DNA of 64,000 bases from Anaerovorax odorimutans (GCF_024459955.1 NZ_JANFXK010000001.1:434001-498000); one strand, 5' to 3'; counted from the first letter of the stretch, positions 53,801-62,841 are shown. Notes: generated from the sequence alone by a model not told the origin. Numbers and translations: made by a program.

Positions 53801-56800
53801 TGTGGTTACAGTCGTTTCTTTTGTCAAGGTGCCGTTGTCGTCATAAGTATTTTCGGTCACGGTTGTGATGGCTCCATCCTTTACCGTTACTTTCACGGCC
53901 TGACCCATGCTGTCGTATTCTGTTACGGTTTCACTGTCCAGATCGGCAGCGCCCAAAGTTTTATCCGCGGCCCCGGACTTCACCGATACGGAAACCTCAT
54001 TTCCCATTACATCATACTTTGTGATGGTTTCTGTCTTTTTATCGCCGCTGATTTCTGTCACAGTCTCGGTTTTATTGCCTTTGTCGTCGTAGGCGTAAGC
54101 ATAGCTCGTGGTCCGCACGACCTCCTTCAATACGTTTTCGTCCATGTCCACGTCATAGTCCATATCGCCGACATAGTACTCGGTTTCGCTTAAAAGCTCT
54201 CCGTCTTCGTCGTAATCGCTGAGGGTGGTCATATCTTCGATATCATCATAGTCCTCGATTTCGTTGCCGTATTCATCGTATTCATAGTAGTCGTCTTCCA
54301 CCAGATCCAGATCCGCATCCAGCCTTTCCGTATGGCTGACCAGATCCTGAATATCCAGATCTGATGTGTCAGCATAATAAACGTAGGTGGAAACGCTTCC
54401 ATCCTCACTGACTTCTTTATCTACATTTCTGCGTTTTCCCAGCTCCGTCAGCTCTTCCCTGGTTACCTCGCCTTCGCTTTTAATGGAGCCGTCCTCCGCA
54501 ACATAAGTGCTGTCCTCTTTCCAGGAGGAGCTTATGCAAATGCCGTCCGTATAGTCAAAGGTTGTGCTGTTGCCATTGGCATCAATGTTTTCCATGCAGT
54601 AACCGCTGCGGTCGAACCGGTCCGTCTGGCTGCTGACCTCGCGATAGCCAAGGAGCAGACGTTTGTCAGCCAGCTTTTTGGTCACAGTTTTGCCGCCTTT
54701 GTCTTCTGTGTTTTCGTATGTTAAAGTCAGCTTATCGGAATTGGGATAAACCGCTTCTGTCACCTTCTCATCCTGATACTTCAACTCATACGGATTGCCC
54801 TTGGCATCTTTGATTACGTTCACATTCGGCGTATCCGCGTTGTCATATCCGTATTCGTAGTTAATTTCCTTACCATCGCTACCGACCGCTTTTACCTGAG
54901 TCAGCAAGCTGTCCGTTCCCGACTGCTGATAGGTGTATTCCCTGGTTCCACCATCCGGAAGAGTGACTTTTTTAACCAACAGGGTGTCTGCATCCGGATC
55001 GGTAGAATTATATGTAAAGTCCATGGTCAAATTGCGGTTTGTGATAATTTTTGCCAGAAGACCGATTTTGTCCTGATATTCAAAGAGCAGGAAGTTGCCG
55101 TTAGGCTCCGTAAGGTATACCAGCTGGCCGCCGCCGTTAAAGCGGTACTCCTGATTGTCCTTGGTGCGAACGGTGTACTGGCTGGCTACCTGGACGGTTT
55201 TCATCTGGTTTTCGCCGGATGCTCCGGCCTTCTTTTCCTGAATCTGCACGTCCTCGGTCTTTACCTCTTTCTTCATGGTGATGTATTCACCCATGGAAGA
55301 AATATAGGTGTCCGGGTCTTCAGGGCTTTTGACAAAACGGAAAATGCTGCCGCTGCTGTCTTTGAATACCACGTTGTCAAAGCTGTCGGATTCCTTATCA
55401 TAAACATTGAGCAGTTCCAAGTCATAATTGTGCGTCCATCCTAAACCGAAGGCGGACTTTTCGCTGGACTGGCTGTTGTAGGTTCTGGTCAGCTCCACTT
55501 CCAGCTTTTCATTGGGCAGCGCAGCGTCCGTCTGCTGATAGACAAAGTTGCCGCTGCTCTTTTCGATGCTGCCGCTGCCTACCGGAGTCTTAAAGTCCTC
55601 ATACTGCCAGTAGTCCTGCAGACCCAGGCGTTTTGTATGCTCGTTATAGTCCAGGATTCTGCCGCCGAACTCTTTCGAAGGCATGCTTTCGGAAATGACT
55701 TTTCCTTCTGCGTCCCGTTTGACAGCTGTAATGCGATAGTAATAGTTTCCTCCGTAATTGACGTTGATTTCACTGTAATAACCGGCCTGTACATTCTCTG
55801 CGGCCAGATTTTTTTCTGACGGCACGAAATCTTTATCAGCACTGTGATAAATGTTATAGCTTACACTGCTGTCCGCATCCGGCAGCGTGTTGTCCCAATA
55901 CAGATACACCCGGTCGTTGAGACGGTGCTTGACCGAAGCAGTCTCCGGTATGTAATTGCTTAAAGCGCTGACATTGAAAGCTTCCGCCTGCAATGTATCC
56001 ATCTCCAGTGATGCGTCTGCGAAAATGGTCTCCTCAGCGCAGGATACTTTTACTGTGAAAGTGTCTCCATAGGCCTGCTCGTCTGTAAGCTCCGAAATCC
56101 GGTAAGTTTTACCCGGCTCTATGTTCCGGAAACTTCCGTCTCCAACCTTGATCTGGTAAGAGAGCGGCTGTCCGCTTTCGCTTTCTGCTTCGCAGGCAAG
56201 GCGCAGGGACACCACATCTTTCTTTGCCTCGATTGTCTTTTCTCCGCTGGCCGCGGCAGTCTGTCCAAAGGAAACGGTTTTAATCAGATCGTTTTTTGTA
56301 ACCTGTCTGCTGTAGGAATACCCGCCTTTTTCTGTTTTATGAACAGCTAAAATCCGATGGTCTTTGCCATCCTCATAGGCTGCGAAGTCTTTTTCCAGGA
56401 CTTTTCCGGTTCCTGCGTTCCGGTTGTCAACAAACCAGGTAATATCGCCGGAGGAGAGAATGCCCTCTTCCAGCTCTTTCAATTCCATTTTTCCTGTCTG
56501 CGCCGCTATGGTAAAGGGGCTGACGGAATAGTCCGTATACCAGGACGGCCGCTTTATATTGAATTTTGCGTCCTTCACCTGGATGCAGGTTTCATCTGCC
56601 GGTTTGTAGATCTCCTTTAATGCCTCGGCCTGATTTCCTGCCAAGTCCGTTACCACCAGCTTCAGCTGATATTGCTGTCCCGTCTTAAAGTAGGTGTCTG
56701 TCAGATCCAGAATACCCAGCTCTCCGTCTTTTACTTCCTGCGTGCCGCTGAGTTTTTCCGTGTATTCGCTGTCCGGCTGCTGTGCCTCTTTGCAGAGGAT

Positions 56801-59800
56801 TTTCCACTCTTTCAGCTGAGCGTCACTGGCCGTGCCCTTGATACGCCCTCTTGCAAAAGATTTTATCTCTGCGGTTGGAGCCGTCTGATCCCAGACACAG
56901 GTCTTTTCCGTAACCTTCGTAGCCGCACCCACCGTGTCGATACCACGGAAGCGGATCTTGTAGCTGCCCTCTTTCGGCAGCTGTATTTCAAACTGGCCGG
57001 AGGCCTTTGCGGAATCGGGTACCTTCGTCCATTCTGTATCATCGCTGAATTGATACTGCATTTCTTTGAGCTTTACAGTATCCTTTTCAAACTCCCAGCT
57101 TACCTTCAATGGATTATTCCGTACCAGATCTGCCGTGATTATCGGCGCTTCCTGCGGATTGACGATCTTTATGTCATAAGTTCCGTTTCCTTCCAGGTCG
57201 GAAGAATCCTTTACCGCTGCTTTCAGCCGGTAGGTTCCGTTTTCCTGCTGGTGGGTATCCCATTCTACAGTTGTACTCTCTGTGATGTCCTGCTGCAGGG
57301 TTTCAACGAATTCTTCTTTTTCCGTTTCGTTTCCCTGCTCATCGGCTGTCTTAGTAACGCGGTACAGATTCAGCTTCGCTTCTTTCAGCGGGCTGCCGGT
57401 ACCATTAAGCTCTGCGGCAATGGTGACGGTGTCTTTTGCTTCTGTAACCGCCTCCGCCCCGCTGTGAGCCATAACTTTTAACTTTGCCGTCGGTTTTTCG
57501 TTATCCCGGTTAAAAGCCAATGATTTAACTTCCACATTTCCTGCGATGTCTTTAACCCGCAGGTGTATCAGATACGCATTGGACTTCATGGCCTGTTCTT
57601 CCTGACTCAGCCGGAAGGTGCCTTCATACGGCGCGCCGGAGGAAATAGTCTCGAAATTAACTGCGTGATAGTCCTCTTCCTTGGGCTGCGCGTCCGCAGC
57701 AGTGATGGCATACTGGATCGAGGATTGTTCCAGAGGCATGTTGTCCGTGATTCCGTCAAAGTGGATCGTCGGATTCGCATCGGTCGTCCAATCCGTTCCC
57801 AGGGTCTCTTTGTCTTTTGTTTTAATGCCCACGTTGCCGATGGAAGGTTTGTCCATATCCAGATAATAGGTAAAGCTTTTTGTTGTGACGTTGCCATAGC
57901 GGTCCGTAGCCTTCATGACAAACGTATGGCTTCCTGATGCTTCGAAAGTTTTCAGCGCCTGACTGCCGCTGGCGTTTAAGCTGCCACTGCTGTAAGCGCC
58001 ACCGTCAACGGAGTATTGTACGGTACTCAGGTTGGTATCTGAGGCGGACCAGGTAATCGTCGGCGATTTTATTCCCGACGGGGCGGCCGCTGTGGTGCTT
58101 GGTCCGGATAAGGTCAGGGCCGGAGGTGTCCGGTCAACCGTTACGCTGCCGCTGTAACCCGCGCTCCCGGCGGCTCCTCCTGCATTTACACCCCATACGG
58201 CTACCCGGAAGATACCGTCAGGCAGCGTCGGCAGTGCTGTACTCCCGCTGCTGTTGGCTGTCCCCGAGGTATAGTCGGCATAGCTGGAACCGTTGTATTT
58301 TTGAATTTTATACTGAACGCTGCTTACGTCTGTCATATCCATTCCACTGTGGCTGAAGCTGAGGCCTGTGCCGGTATTACTTCCCGATGTGGAAAGGGAT
58401 ACGCTCGGCGCGTTGGGCACCTTGTAATGGGTGACTACCAGCTTTGGCCTGTAGGCGCTGGTTGCATGTCTGCTGCCGTAAAAGCACGCATAGCTAGGCG
58501 TCGCGGTATTATTATTAAGTATGATTCCGTAGCTCGGTATGCTGTCATTGGCCAAATCCCGCGCATAGGACAGCAGGTTAAAGGTGTGTGCGGATTTTGC
58601 GGTTTTCTTTGTCGTAATCGTACTGTAAGCAGTGCCGACAAAAGCCGGTCTTTTTGTCCAGGTGACACTTCCCGGCGACCAGGATTCCTTGATGCGGTGA
58701 GCCCCGACTTTCTGTTTGCTGGCGCCGGTACCCGTCTCATAAACGGTCAGCTTTGCGCTTGTTACCGTATGCCCCTTGATAGTTTTTTTAATGTCGGTAA
58801 ACTGGATGCATGTACGGTGTGTCCCGGTGCTGTTCTTTCCTGCCGGCATCACCTTTGTTCCGCTTTCATAAAAGTTGGTATTTTTGTAGCTTCCGCTGAT
58901 GATGTACGCATCCTTTACTTTTCCTGATCCGGTCCATGTTGTGGAAGGATCGACGGTCACCGGATACTGACGCTGCGGGTCGGAAAGGTAAGCGTCGTCT
59001 ATGGTCATTGTCAGCAGATATTCGTCATCCTTCGCTGCGTCCTTTTTCATCTCGTAAGTAATCGCTTCGCTGTATGCGTCGCCGCTGGCATCGTTCATCC
59101 ATGGCGCGGAAATATCCCCTGTTATATCTCCGGTTTCTTTATCATAGAAAGTAATGCCCTGATCTGTGACGTTTTTACGGGCGGTCATTCCTTTCAGCCT
59201 GAGCCGGTACTGGAATACGTTGCTCTCCGGCTTTTTTTCCAGAGTAAGCGTTTCCTTTACTCCGTATTCCCCTGAAGTATACGTGAGCGTGGCCGCTTTG
59301 TTTTCGTCCCCGTAAACCGCGTTGATCGGCAGTTTTTTCTCTTGTTCGTAGGTGGTTGGAATTTTTTCTTTCTTGACCTCTACGTTCTCTTCTTTTGTCC
59401 CCGACTGTTTCAAAGTCTTGTTGGTCGGGGCAAAAGCGATCTGATAGTCTTTGTATTCCATGAGAATGGGTGTTTTTTCCGAAAGCGTCTCGGGAATATA
59501 TTGCTTTTTGTCCCCCTCTTTATTCTCATAGGCATACTTGTCCAAAGCTTGATTCTGTTCTGTTTTTTCACCATCCTTGATCTCAACCAGGGATGGATCA
59601 TAATCGATCAGTTTTCCTTTTTCATCCTTGTAACGGACATCGCCTCCGTGGAAAACGGTCATTTCCTGGCCGCCTCCCAGATCATAGGTGGTGGTGTCTG
59701 TCGTTTTTTTCGATTCAACTACGTTTTGTTCTGTTACCTCCTCCGGATCAATCACTGGGGTTTTGGCGCCGGCAGAAGCCTTTTCTGCGGCAAATCCCAG

Positions 59801-59875
59801 TTCCGGGGTCAGCGTAATGACCAGGCATATGGATAGAATCCATGCCAGGACCTTGTAGCTTTTTCTGATTTCCAT
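50831..59875 (-). CDS. Secreted RHS/YD-repeat polymorphic toxin with AHH nuclease tail
   Basis: 3014 residues. Sec signal at 1-29 (WILSICLVITLTPELGFA); a DNRLRE-type surface domain near 305-490 (TTWTGSGKVKDAYIISGSYK); several Ig-like or fibronectin-like regions to about 1400; a DUF6531-like start of the RHS shell near 1420; many YD repeats to about 2760, with a very acidic Asp/Glu stretch near 1815-1920; and the RHS core motif YNARFYDPEDGRFLSQD, then NPVNFVDPSGH. After the core, the last 185 residues form the variable tip: a hydrophobic segment, a Lys/Arg-rich stretch and an AHH/HNH-type nuclease (EKHHIIAK at residues 2907-2914, YNLHKHMH at 2944-2951). AAGGAGG precedes the ATG. Confidence 0.9.
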   Translation of the reverse strand: MEIRKSYKVLAWILSICLVITLTPELGFAAEKASAGAKTPVIDPEEVTEQNVVESKKTTDTTTYDLGGGQEMTVFHGGDVRYKDEKGKLIDYDPSLVEIKDGEKTEQNQALDKYAYENKEGDKKQYIPETLSEKTPILMEYKDYQIAFAPTNKTLKQSGTKEENVEVKKEKIPTTYEQEKKLPINAVYGDENKAATLTYTSGEYGVKETLTLEKKPESNVFQYRLRLKGMTARKNVTDQGITFYDKETGDITGDISAPWMNDASGDAYSEAITYEMKKDAAKDDEYLLTMTIDDAYLSDPQRQYPVTVDPSTTWTGSGKVKDAYIISGSYKNTNFYESGTKVMPAGKNSTGTHRTCIQFTDIKKTIKGHTVTSAKLTVYETGTGASKQKVGAHRIKESWSPGSVTWTKRPAFVGTAYSTITTKKTAKSAHTFNLLSYARDLANDSIPSYGIILNNNTATPSYACFYGSRHATSAYRPKLVVTHYKVPNAPSVSLSTSGSNTGTGLSFSHSGMDMTDVSSVQYKIQKYNGSSYADYTSGTANSSGSTALPTLPDGIFRVAVWGVNAGGAAGSAGYSGSVTVDRTPPALTLSGPSTTAAAPSGIKSPTITWSASDTNLSTVQYSVDGGAYSSGSLNASGSQALKTFEASGSHTFVMKATDRYGNVTTKSFTYYLDMDKPSIGNVGIKTKDKETLGTDWTTDANPTIHFDGITDNMPLEQSSIQYAITAADAQPKEEDYHAVNFETISSGAPYEGTFRLSQEEQAMKSNAYLIHLRVKDIAGNVEVKSLAFNRDNEKPTAKLKVMAHSGAEAVTEAKDTVTIAAELNGTGSPLKEAKLNLYRVTKTADEQGNETEKEEFVETLQQDITESTTVEWDTHQQENGTYRLKAAVKDSSDLEGNGTYDIKIVNPQEAPIITADLVRNNPLKVSWEFEKDTVKLKEMQYQFSDDTEWTKVPDSAKASGQFEIQLPKEGSYKIRFRGIDTVGAATKVTEKTCVWDQTAPTAEIKSFARGRIKGTASDAQLKEWKILCKEAQQPDSEYTEKLSGTQEVKDGELGILDLTDTYFKTGQQYQLKLVVTDLAGNQAEALKEIYKPADETCIQVKDAKFNIKRPSWYTDYSVSPFTIAAQTGKMELKELEEGILSSGDITWFVDNRNAGTGKVLEKDFAAYEDGKDHRILAVHKTEKGGYSYSRQVTKNDLIKTVSFGQTAAASGEKTIEAKKDVVSLRLACEAESESGQPLSYQIKVGDGSFRNIEPGKTYRISELTDEQAYGDTFTVKVSCAEETIFADASLEMDTLQAEAFNVSALSNYIPETASVKHRLNDRVYLYWDNTLPDADSSVSYNIYHSADKDFVPSEKNLAAENVQAGYYSEINVNYGGNYYYRITAVKRDAEGKVISESMPSKEFGGRILDYNEHTKRLGLQDYWQYEDFKTPVGSGSIEKSSGNFVYQQTDAALPNEKLEVELTRTYNSQSSEKSAFGLGWTHNYDLELLNVYDKESDSFDNVVFKDSSGSIFRFVKSPEDPDTYISSMGEYITMKKEVKTEDVQIQEKKAGASGENQMKTVQVASQYTVRTKDNQEYRFNGGGQLVYLTEPNGNFLLFEYQDKIGLLAKIITNRNLTMDFTYNSTDPDADTLLVKKVTLPDGGTREYTYQQSGTDSLLTQVKAVGSDGKEINYEYGYDNADTPNVNVIKDAKGNPYELKYQDEKVTEAVYPNSDKLTLTYENTEDKGGKTVTKKLADKRLLLGYREVSSQTDRFDRSGYCMENIDANGNSTTFDYTDGICISSSWKEDSTYVAEDGSIKSEGEVTREELTELGKRRNVDKEVSEDGSVSTYVYYADTSDLDIQDLVSHTERLDADLDLVEDDYYEYDEYGNEIEDYDDIEDMTTLSDYDEDGELLSETEYYVGDMDYDVDMDENVLKEVVRTTSYAYAYDDKGNKTETVTEISGDKKTETITKYDVMGNEVSVSVKSGAADKTLGAADLDSETVTEYDSMGQAVKVTVKDGAITTVTENTYDDNGTLTKETTVTTENGKTDTVTTAYTYDSMNELVSKTTDDNGEAQTVTTSRGYEDIAVHSSSGSGTKTVENAYMTKETDQDGNLLSQSWQDKVGNTVREFKNGLYTDTLYDKYGKEIGTYEAGKNPASEDGLLTLNVYNKKGYQSDTITAPESKADGFYVGADSIRQSTEYSDAGKELTSTDALGHKTSYGYDKKGELNQVTLPNKAATSFKNQETYVNGQLETTVTMTDAKKQVSQVRSNGDGEQLEIKDLYTKEDGTDQSIWTKYKYDEKGRLEKESQAKGNYRLYYYDANDRVTETGYYEKEDGKEKQTLKTTYAYDVSGNVTEMCDYTVAGNKETLLRCTVYTYDKQKRLIAFSECDGPEMPSQEALDQHKVSYTYSKDGLVTDIDYAFAKDGITGLKYHYDSNKWLTGISAKGGLLDKTLRKYTYDDFGRVSQMKDHYGFADGGNGTITRAYSYDRFGRVTSMTYTDSKDADQAKETYAYKYDKNSNIIEEKIVSNYVMADGKGIDCTKNYTYDSVGRLTDVNVIDHREGAAASKMTQYEYDEVGNRTKEITGAEATTYAYNPLNQLTATKTGKVNADTGEITDLTPYGDYSYDRNGNQIGQTDHKTGETATLTYDAANRLSKYEAKKDNAVVVTQENRYNGNGQRIQKKETKGAESKTRNYYYQDGSVLYTSDQNGNLTSLNLMGTSGNVIATERKGEGSPTWYLYNKDVRESTSSMINSAGELAAAYEYDEFGETTVRAGEQFDNEICYTGQVYDQGTGLYYYNARFYDPEDGRFLSQDTYRGEQDEPDTWHLYAYCANNPVNFVDPSGHFVWALPALGSITGSSMASFIAAGIGTTVVSIVSGLSLKKILRVVEKVKVAETVTGALIKSLKTAVKKSWKRKRNTKNEKHHIIAKAAKKAKLGRSVLKKADIGINSKRNLKKIKYNLHKHMHTNSYYTSTNLIMYASTKVGAAMRKAFPKYVSKNKARSINKVSAKATLKAIKLLIGAANLVSKR

Positions 59876-59914
59876 AGCTTTCCTCCTTGCAATTGTTCCC
59901 CCTATATTTAATAA

Positions 59915-59942
59915 GACGGATTTTCATATTAAAAATGTTACA
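59915..59942 (-). promoter_or_regulatory. ECF-type promoter of the RHS operon
   Basis: Minus strand TGTAAC (59937-59942), 18 bases, CGTC (59915-59918), continuing CGTCTTATTAAATA. No sigma-A promoter competes here. The same -35 and -10 words at the same distance drive the divergent gene. Confidence 0.72.
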
Positions 59943-59962
59943 AATTTTTTAAAATTTTATCT

Positions 59963-59990
59963 TGTAACAAAATCATGGGTCTTTTGCGTC
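59963..59990 (+). promoter_or_regulatory. ECF-type promoter of the small secreted protein gene
   Basis: Plus strand TGTAAC (59963-59968), 18 bases, CGTC (59987-59990), continuing CGTCTTACTATATA. Its -35 is 20 bases from the -35 of the divergent promoter. The words match the SigX/SigV-type ECF consensus of Bacillus. Confidence 0.72.
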
Positions 59991-60029
59991 TTACTATATA
60001 TAAGGGATTTTTTATTCAAGGAGGTCATT

Positions 60030-60512
60030 ATGAAAAGATTAAAATTATTTATCCTGCTGTCTGCCGTTCTTGTTCTGTTGGTTCCGCAGATGGCCTTCGC
60101 TGCTGTATCTGAGGGGGACATACCCGATGAAGTGCTTTTGGAAAATGAGCTGATCGATGACAGCAGCAATGCAGAGTCTGACGGAAGCCCATCCATTGTG
60201 CCTTTTGCTGTATCCTGTTCTATGACCTTTACAAAATTGTCTTCATCAAAAGCCCAGGCCACAGTCGTTGCTGCCAGAGCCGGCGCTTCCAGCATCACAT
60301 CCACGATCCGGCTGCAGTATCTTGCCTCTGGCGGAAGCTATAAAAACGCCAATGCGGCGGCAGCCGTACAGACTGTTAAATCCAATCAGATGCGTCATGT
60401 GGCGAAATTCGGCATATCCTCAAAGAAAAAATATCGGATCAAGGTAACGATTAAATATGTAAAAAACGGAACATCCTACTCCAACACTTATTACAAGGCA
60501 CTTTCTTCCTAG
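60030..60512 (+). CDS. Small secreted protein of unknown function
   Basis: 160 residues. Signal peptide (LFILLSAVLVLLVPQMAFA), a short acidic region, then a beta-rich domain (MTFTKLSSSKAQATVVAARA; KYRIKVTIKYVKNGTSYSNT). The pattern is close to small clostridial exported proteins grouped as DUF6147; that match is from memory and not certain. AAGGAGGT precedes the ATG. It is controlled by the twin of the toxin promoter, so it is likely made together with the toxin. It may help secretion or act as an envelope-stress protein. Confidence 0.75.
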   Translation: MKRLKLFILLSAVLVLLVPQMAFAAVSEGDIPDEVLLENELIDDSSNAESDGSPSIVPFAVSCSMTFTKLSSSKAQATVVAARAGASSITSTIRLQYLASGGSYKNANAAAAVQTVKSNQMRHVAKFGISSKKKYRIKVTIKYVKNGTSYSNTYYKALSS

Positions 60513-60527
60513 CCGCGTGAAAACAAA

Positions 60528-60589
60528 CAAGGGCTGTCAGAAACGCTTATCTTTGAAACTTTATAGATAAGCGGTCCTGGCAGCCCTTG
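60528..60589 (-). terminator. Terminator between convergent genes
   Basis: Outer arms CAAGGGCTGTCAG (60528-60540) and CTGGCAGCCCTTG (60577-60589) with an inner 8-bp GCTTATCT/AGATAAGC stem. On the minus strand TTTGTTTTC follows, so it mainly serves the sigma/anti-sigma operon, but it also lies 16 bases after the plus-strand gene. Confidence 0.85.
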
Positions 60590-60615
60590 CCGGTACGGTT
60601 CTATTAATCTTCCGT

Positions 60616-61341
60616 TTATTTTTCCAATCCCTCAGCCACTCGCATCAACTCAGTTTTATCCAAATCTCCGCTGATATCCATCACACCGGTTTCCGTGTAG
60701 ACAGTGGCCGTATAGGCTTCATCAACCTCATCATAAGAGATAAATATCTTACGATCCTTCTTTTCAATCATTTCGCCCTGCCCCGAGGAGGCATAGCTGT
60801 TATCTCCCACCGTAAACATAGCGCTGATTCCCAGAGTTTTGCCTTTTGGGTCGGAAAACGCATATGCAGCTGCGTAATCCCCGTCGGCATATTTATTTAT
60901 GGATAGATCGTCCAGCTTATAACCTTCCGGGATATATTGCGGCACATATAGGCCCGGCAGAAAGCGTTTCGCTTTTTCTATGTCGTCCATGCTGTTTATG
61001 GTCAACGCTTCCACCTCGTCATCCGGGCTGATCGCTTCATCGGAATCTGTTACGACTCCTGCGATGCCCTGATAAAGCCTGTGAAGGATTCCTTTATCTC
61101 CATAGGACTGGGAATCGTTTGAAATCAGCAGGACCATGTTGGCGCCCAACAGAGCAATCACAACCACTGCCGCCACTTTACCAAAGGAAAAACTTCTCTT
61201 TTGTTTTGCTGTACGATGGGATTTCTTTTTCAGGAAGTCCAATTCCGGTACAGCCGCGCTTTGGCAGTTCTTCTCGAAATCCGCTTCAAAAGCGTGCTTC
61301 AGCGCATATTCAAAATTCGTATGGTTTTCTTTATCATTCAT
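60616..61341 (-). CDS. Membrane anti-sigma factor-like protein with DUF4367 domain
   Basis: 241 residues. Cytoplasmic N-terminus of about 50 residues, a single membrane helix (VAAVVVIALLGANMVLLI), then an extracellular DUF4367-type domain (LPGLYVPQYIPEGYKLDDLS to TETGVMDISGDLDKTELMRV). It has no zinc anti-sigma HxxxCxxC motif. It overlaps the sigma gene by 8 bases, the usual arrangement for a cognate anti-sigma factor. Expected to hold the ECF factor at the membrane and release it on an external signal. Confidence 0.83.
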   Translation of the reverse strand: MNDKENHTNFEYALKHAFEADFEKNCQSAAVPELDFLKKKSHRTAKQKRSFSFGKVAAVVVIALLGANMVLLISNDSQSYGDKGILHRLYQGIAGVVTDSDEAISPDDEVEALTINSMDDIEKAKRFLPGLYVPQYIPEGYKLDDLSINKYADGDYAAAYAFSDPKGKTLGISAMFTVGDNSYASSGQGEMIEKKDRKIFISYDEVDEAYTATVYTETGVMDISGDLDKTELMRVAEGLEK

Positions 61342-61879
61342 GCCTGCCGACCTCGCTTTCTCTCCGCTGCTTGCAGTAATAATTTTTCTCTACCTGTTTC
61401 AGACCTCTTCGGTAATACACTCTCACCGTGCTGCTGTTCATATTGAGAATCTGGGCCACATCATCAAAAGTAAAGCCCAGGAACAGATGGAGGGAAATGA
61501 TCTCTCTGTGGGTCTGGGCCAGATCCACGAACAATTCCAGGATAGCTTCCTGGTCGATCAGCTCATCCACAGCATCTCCTGCTTTCACATCCAAAATTTC
61601 CAGATCATCGATGTTCAGCAGGCCGCCTTCACTGCCGCCGCGTTTCTCCGCGCCCTCTGCCCGGTAATGGGAGAGCAGTACATTATGAGAAATCTGCATG
61701 ACCCAGTTTTTGTAGGACTGGGGTCTTTTTACTTGATCCAGCTTTTCCCAGGCACTCCGCATGGTTTCCTGCGTCAAGTCTTCTGAGAGAATCGGATCTC
61801 TGGTTTGTGCGTACAAGTATTTAAGCACTGCCTGATAGGAGGGCAGTATATTCTGTTCAAACAATTTGTCCTTTTTCAT
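61334..61879 (-). CDS. ECF-type RNA polymerase sigma factor
   Basis: 181 residues from the ATG at 61879; a GTG six codons earlier is an alternative, and the ribosome binding site is not decisive. Region 2 has LKYLYAQTRDPILSEDLTQE and KNWVMQISHNVLLSHYRAEG; region 4 has REIISLHLFLGFTFDDVAQI and NMNSSTVRVYYRRGLKQVEK. Its likely targets are the two TGTAAC-N18-CGTC promoters 1.5 kb away. Its own promoter looks sigma-A dependent rather than autoregulated. Confidence 0.93.
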   Translation of the reverse strand: MKKDKLFEQNILPSYQAVLKYLYAQTRDPILSEDLTQETMRSAWEKLDQVKRPQSYKNWVMQISHNVLLSHYRAEGAEKRGGSEGGLLNIDDLEILDVKAGDAVDELIDQEAILELFVDLAQTHREIISLHLFLGFTFDDVAQILNMNSSTVRVYYRRGLKQVEKNYYCKQRRESEVGRHE

Positions 61880-61927
61880 CTCACCTGGTTTCCCCACTGA
61901 AGTTCTTGCTCTTTCTTATCCCCCTAT

Positions 61928-61956
61928 ATCATACCGTCTTTTTCTGTGTCTGACAA
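61928..61956 (-). promoter_or_regulatory. Promoter of the sigma/anti-sigma operon
   Basis: TTGTCA (61951-61956), 17 bases, TATGAT (61928-61933). No TGTAAC-N18-CGTC match is present here. Confidence 0.7.
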
Positions 61957-62213
61957 ATGTTATTTTAATCTATGTCCCAGCCAAAAATCCCTTGTCGGCG
62001 CTCCAAATCTTAACAATATGCATATTTTATTCAACAACGGATTCATTTCGACTTTATTGTTGATGTATTTTCAAGGTTTGAAGCCTCTGCTCCTGGCCAA
62101 AGCTGCATATGAATCGAGATCCTGTGCTCACATGCTCTGTATCCCTGGAAAAAGTTCAACAAGGCAGTGTTTTTTTACTGTATGTTGATAAAAATAGTAA
62201 TTCGGTAACTATA

Positions 62214-62359
62214 GTCTACTTTTTCAAAAAGTTACAGATTCTCCAATGACCCTGCGGCCTCCAGAACGGCTGGCAGCACAAATTTTCACTTCTTACGATT
62301 TCGAGCACCCACAAACCCACAACTTTGCATGATTTTCTTAAAAAGTTACCGCAGCTCGC
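62214..62359 (-). repeat. Dispersed repeat, inverted copy
   Basis: Read on the minus strand it follows the tandem unit at 42803-43060 closely: GGTAACTTTTT, CAAAGTTGTGGGTTTG, CTCGAAA, GAAAATTTGTGCT and a closing GTAACTTTTTGAAAAAGT hairpin. The G-rich first third is absent. From 61957 to 62213 I see no gene. Confidence 0.82.
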
Positions 62360-62366
62360 AGGCTAT

Positions 62367-62414
62367 ACGATATTCAACCTTGTGGCGAAGTCGTCTCAAT
62401 TGGTGAATATCGTA
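62367..62414 (-). repeat. 48-bp palindromic element, left copy
   Basis: Ends form a perfect 10-bp inverted repeat (ACGATATTCA/TGAATATCGT). The interior matches the element at 63186-63233 in opposite orientation at about 44 of 48 positions. Confidence 0.8.
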
Positions 62415-62467
62415 AACTGTCTGACAGGAAGATCGCCTGCCGCCGCCTGCCTGGCGCTTTTTGCTTT

Positions 62468-62620
62468 GAAATAGGACCAGATCGGACAAAATATGTGGGT
62501 TTGCGGGTTTTGCGACCTTATTTTTTGGAAATTTCCACTTAAGATTGCCCCGCAAGGCTAAGAAACGTTGAAAAAAGATCCGCTTTTGTCTCCTTTTTTG
62601 ATGAAAGATCCGGAAACGAT
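62468..62620 (+). repeat. Dispersed repeat, degenerate copy 6
   Basis: Holds GTGGGTTTGCGGG, as in the tandem units, and AAACGTTGAAAAAAGAT, as in copy 1, joined by diverged sequence. AAAGATCCG occurs twice near its end. Confidence 0.5.
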
Positions 62621-62841
62621 TTAGCACGTTATAATGCGAAAGCGGTCAGACAATTCTTCTTGCCCAAATTGGACGAATTGCCCGCATTGAGCAACTTGAA
62701 CAAATGGACAAATTAGCAAAATGCCGTTTCCTGGCAGAACGCGGCCCGGTTACAACAGTAAGCGGCTGCGGATTTGCGACCAAATCCCGATTTTCCTGCC
62801 AAATCCCGCAACCATCGTCCCCTAAAAAGCACCTTGGTCGC

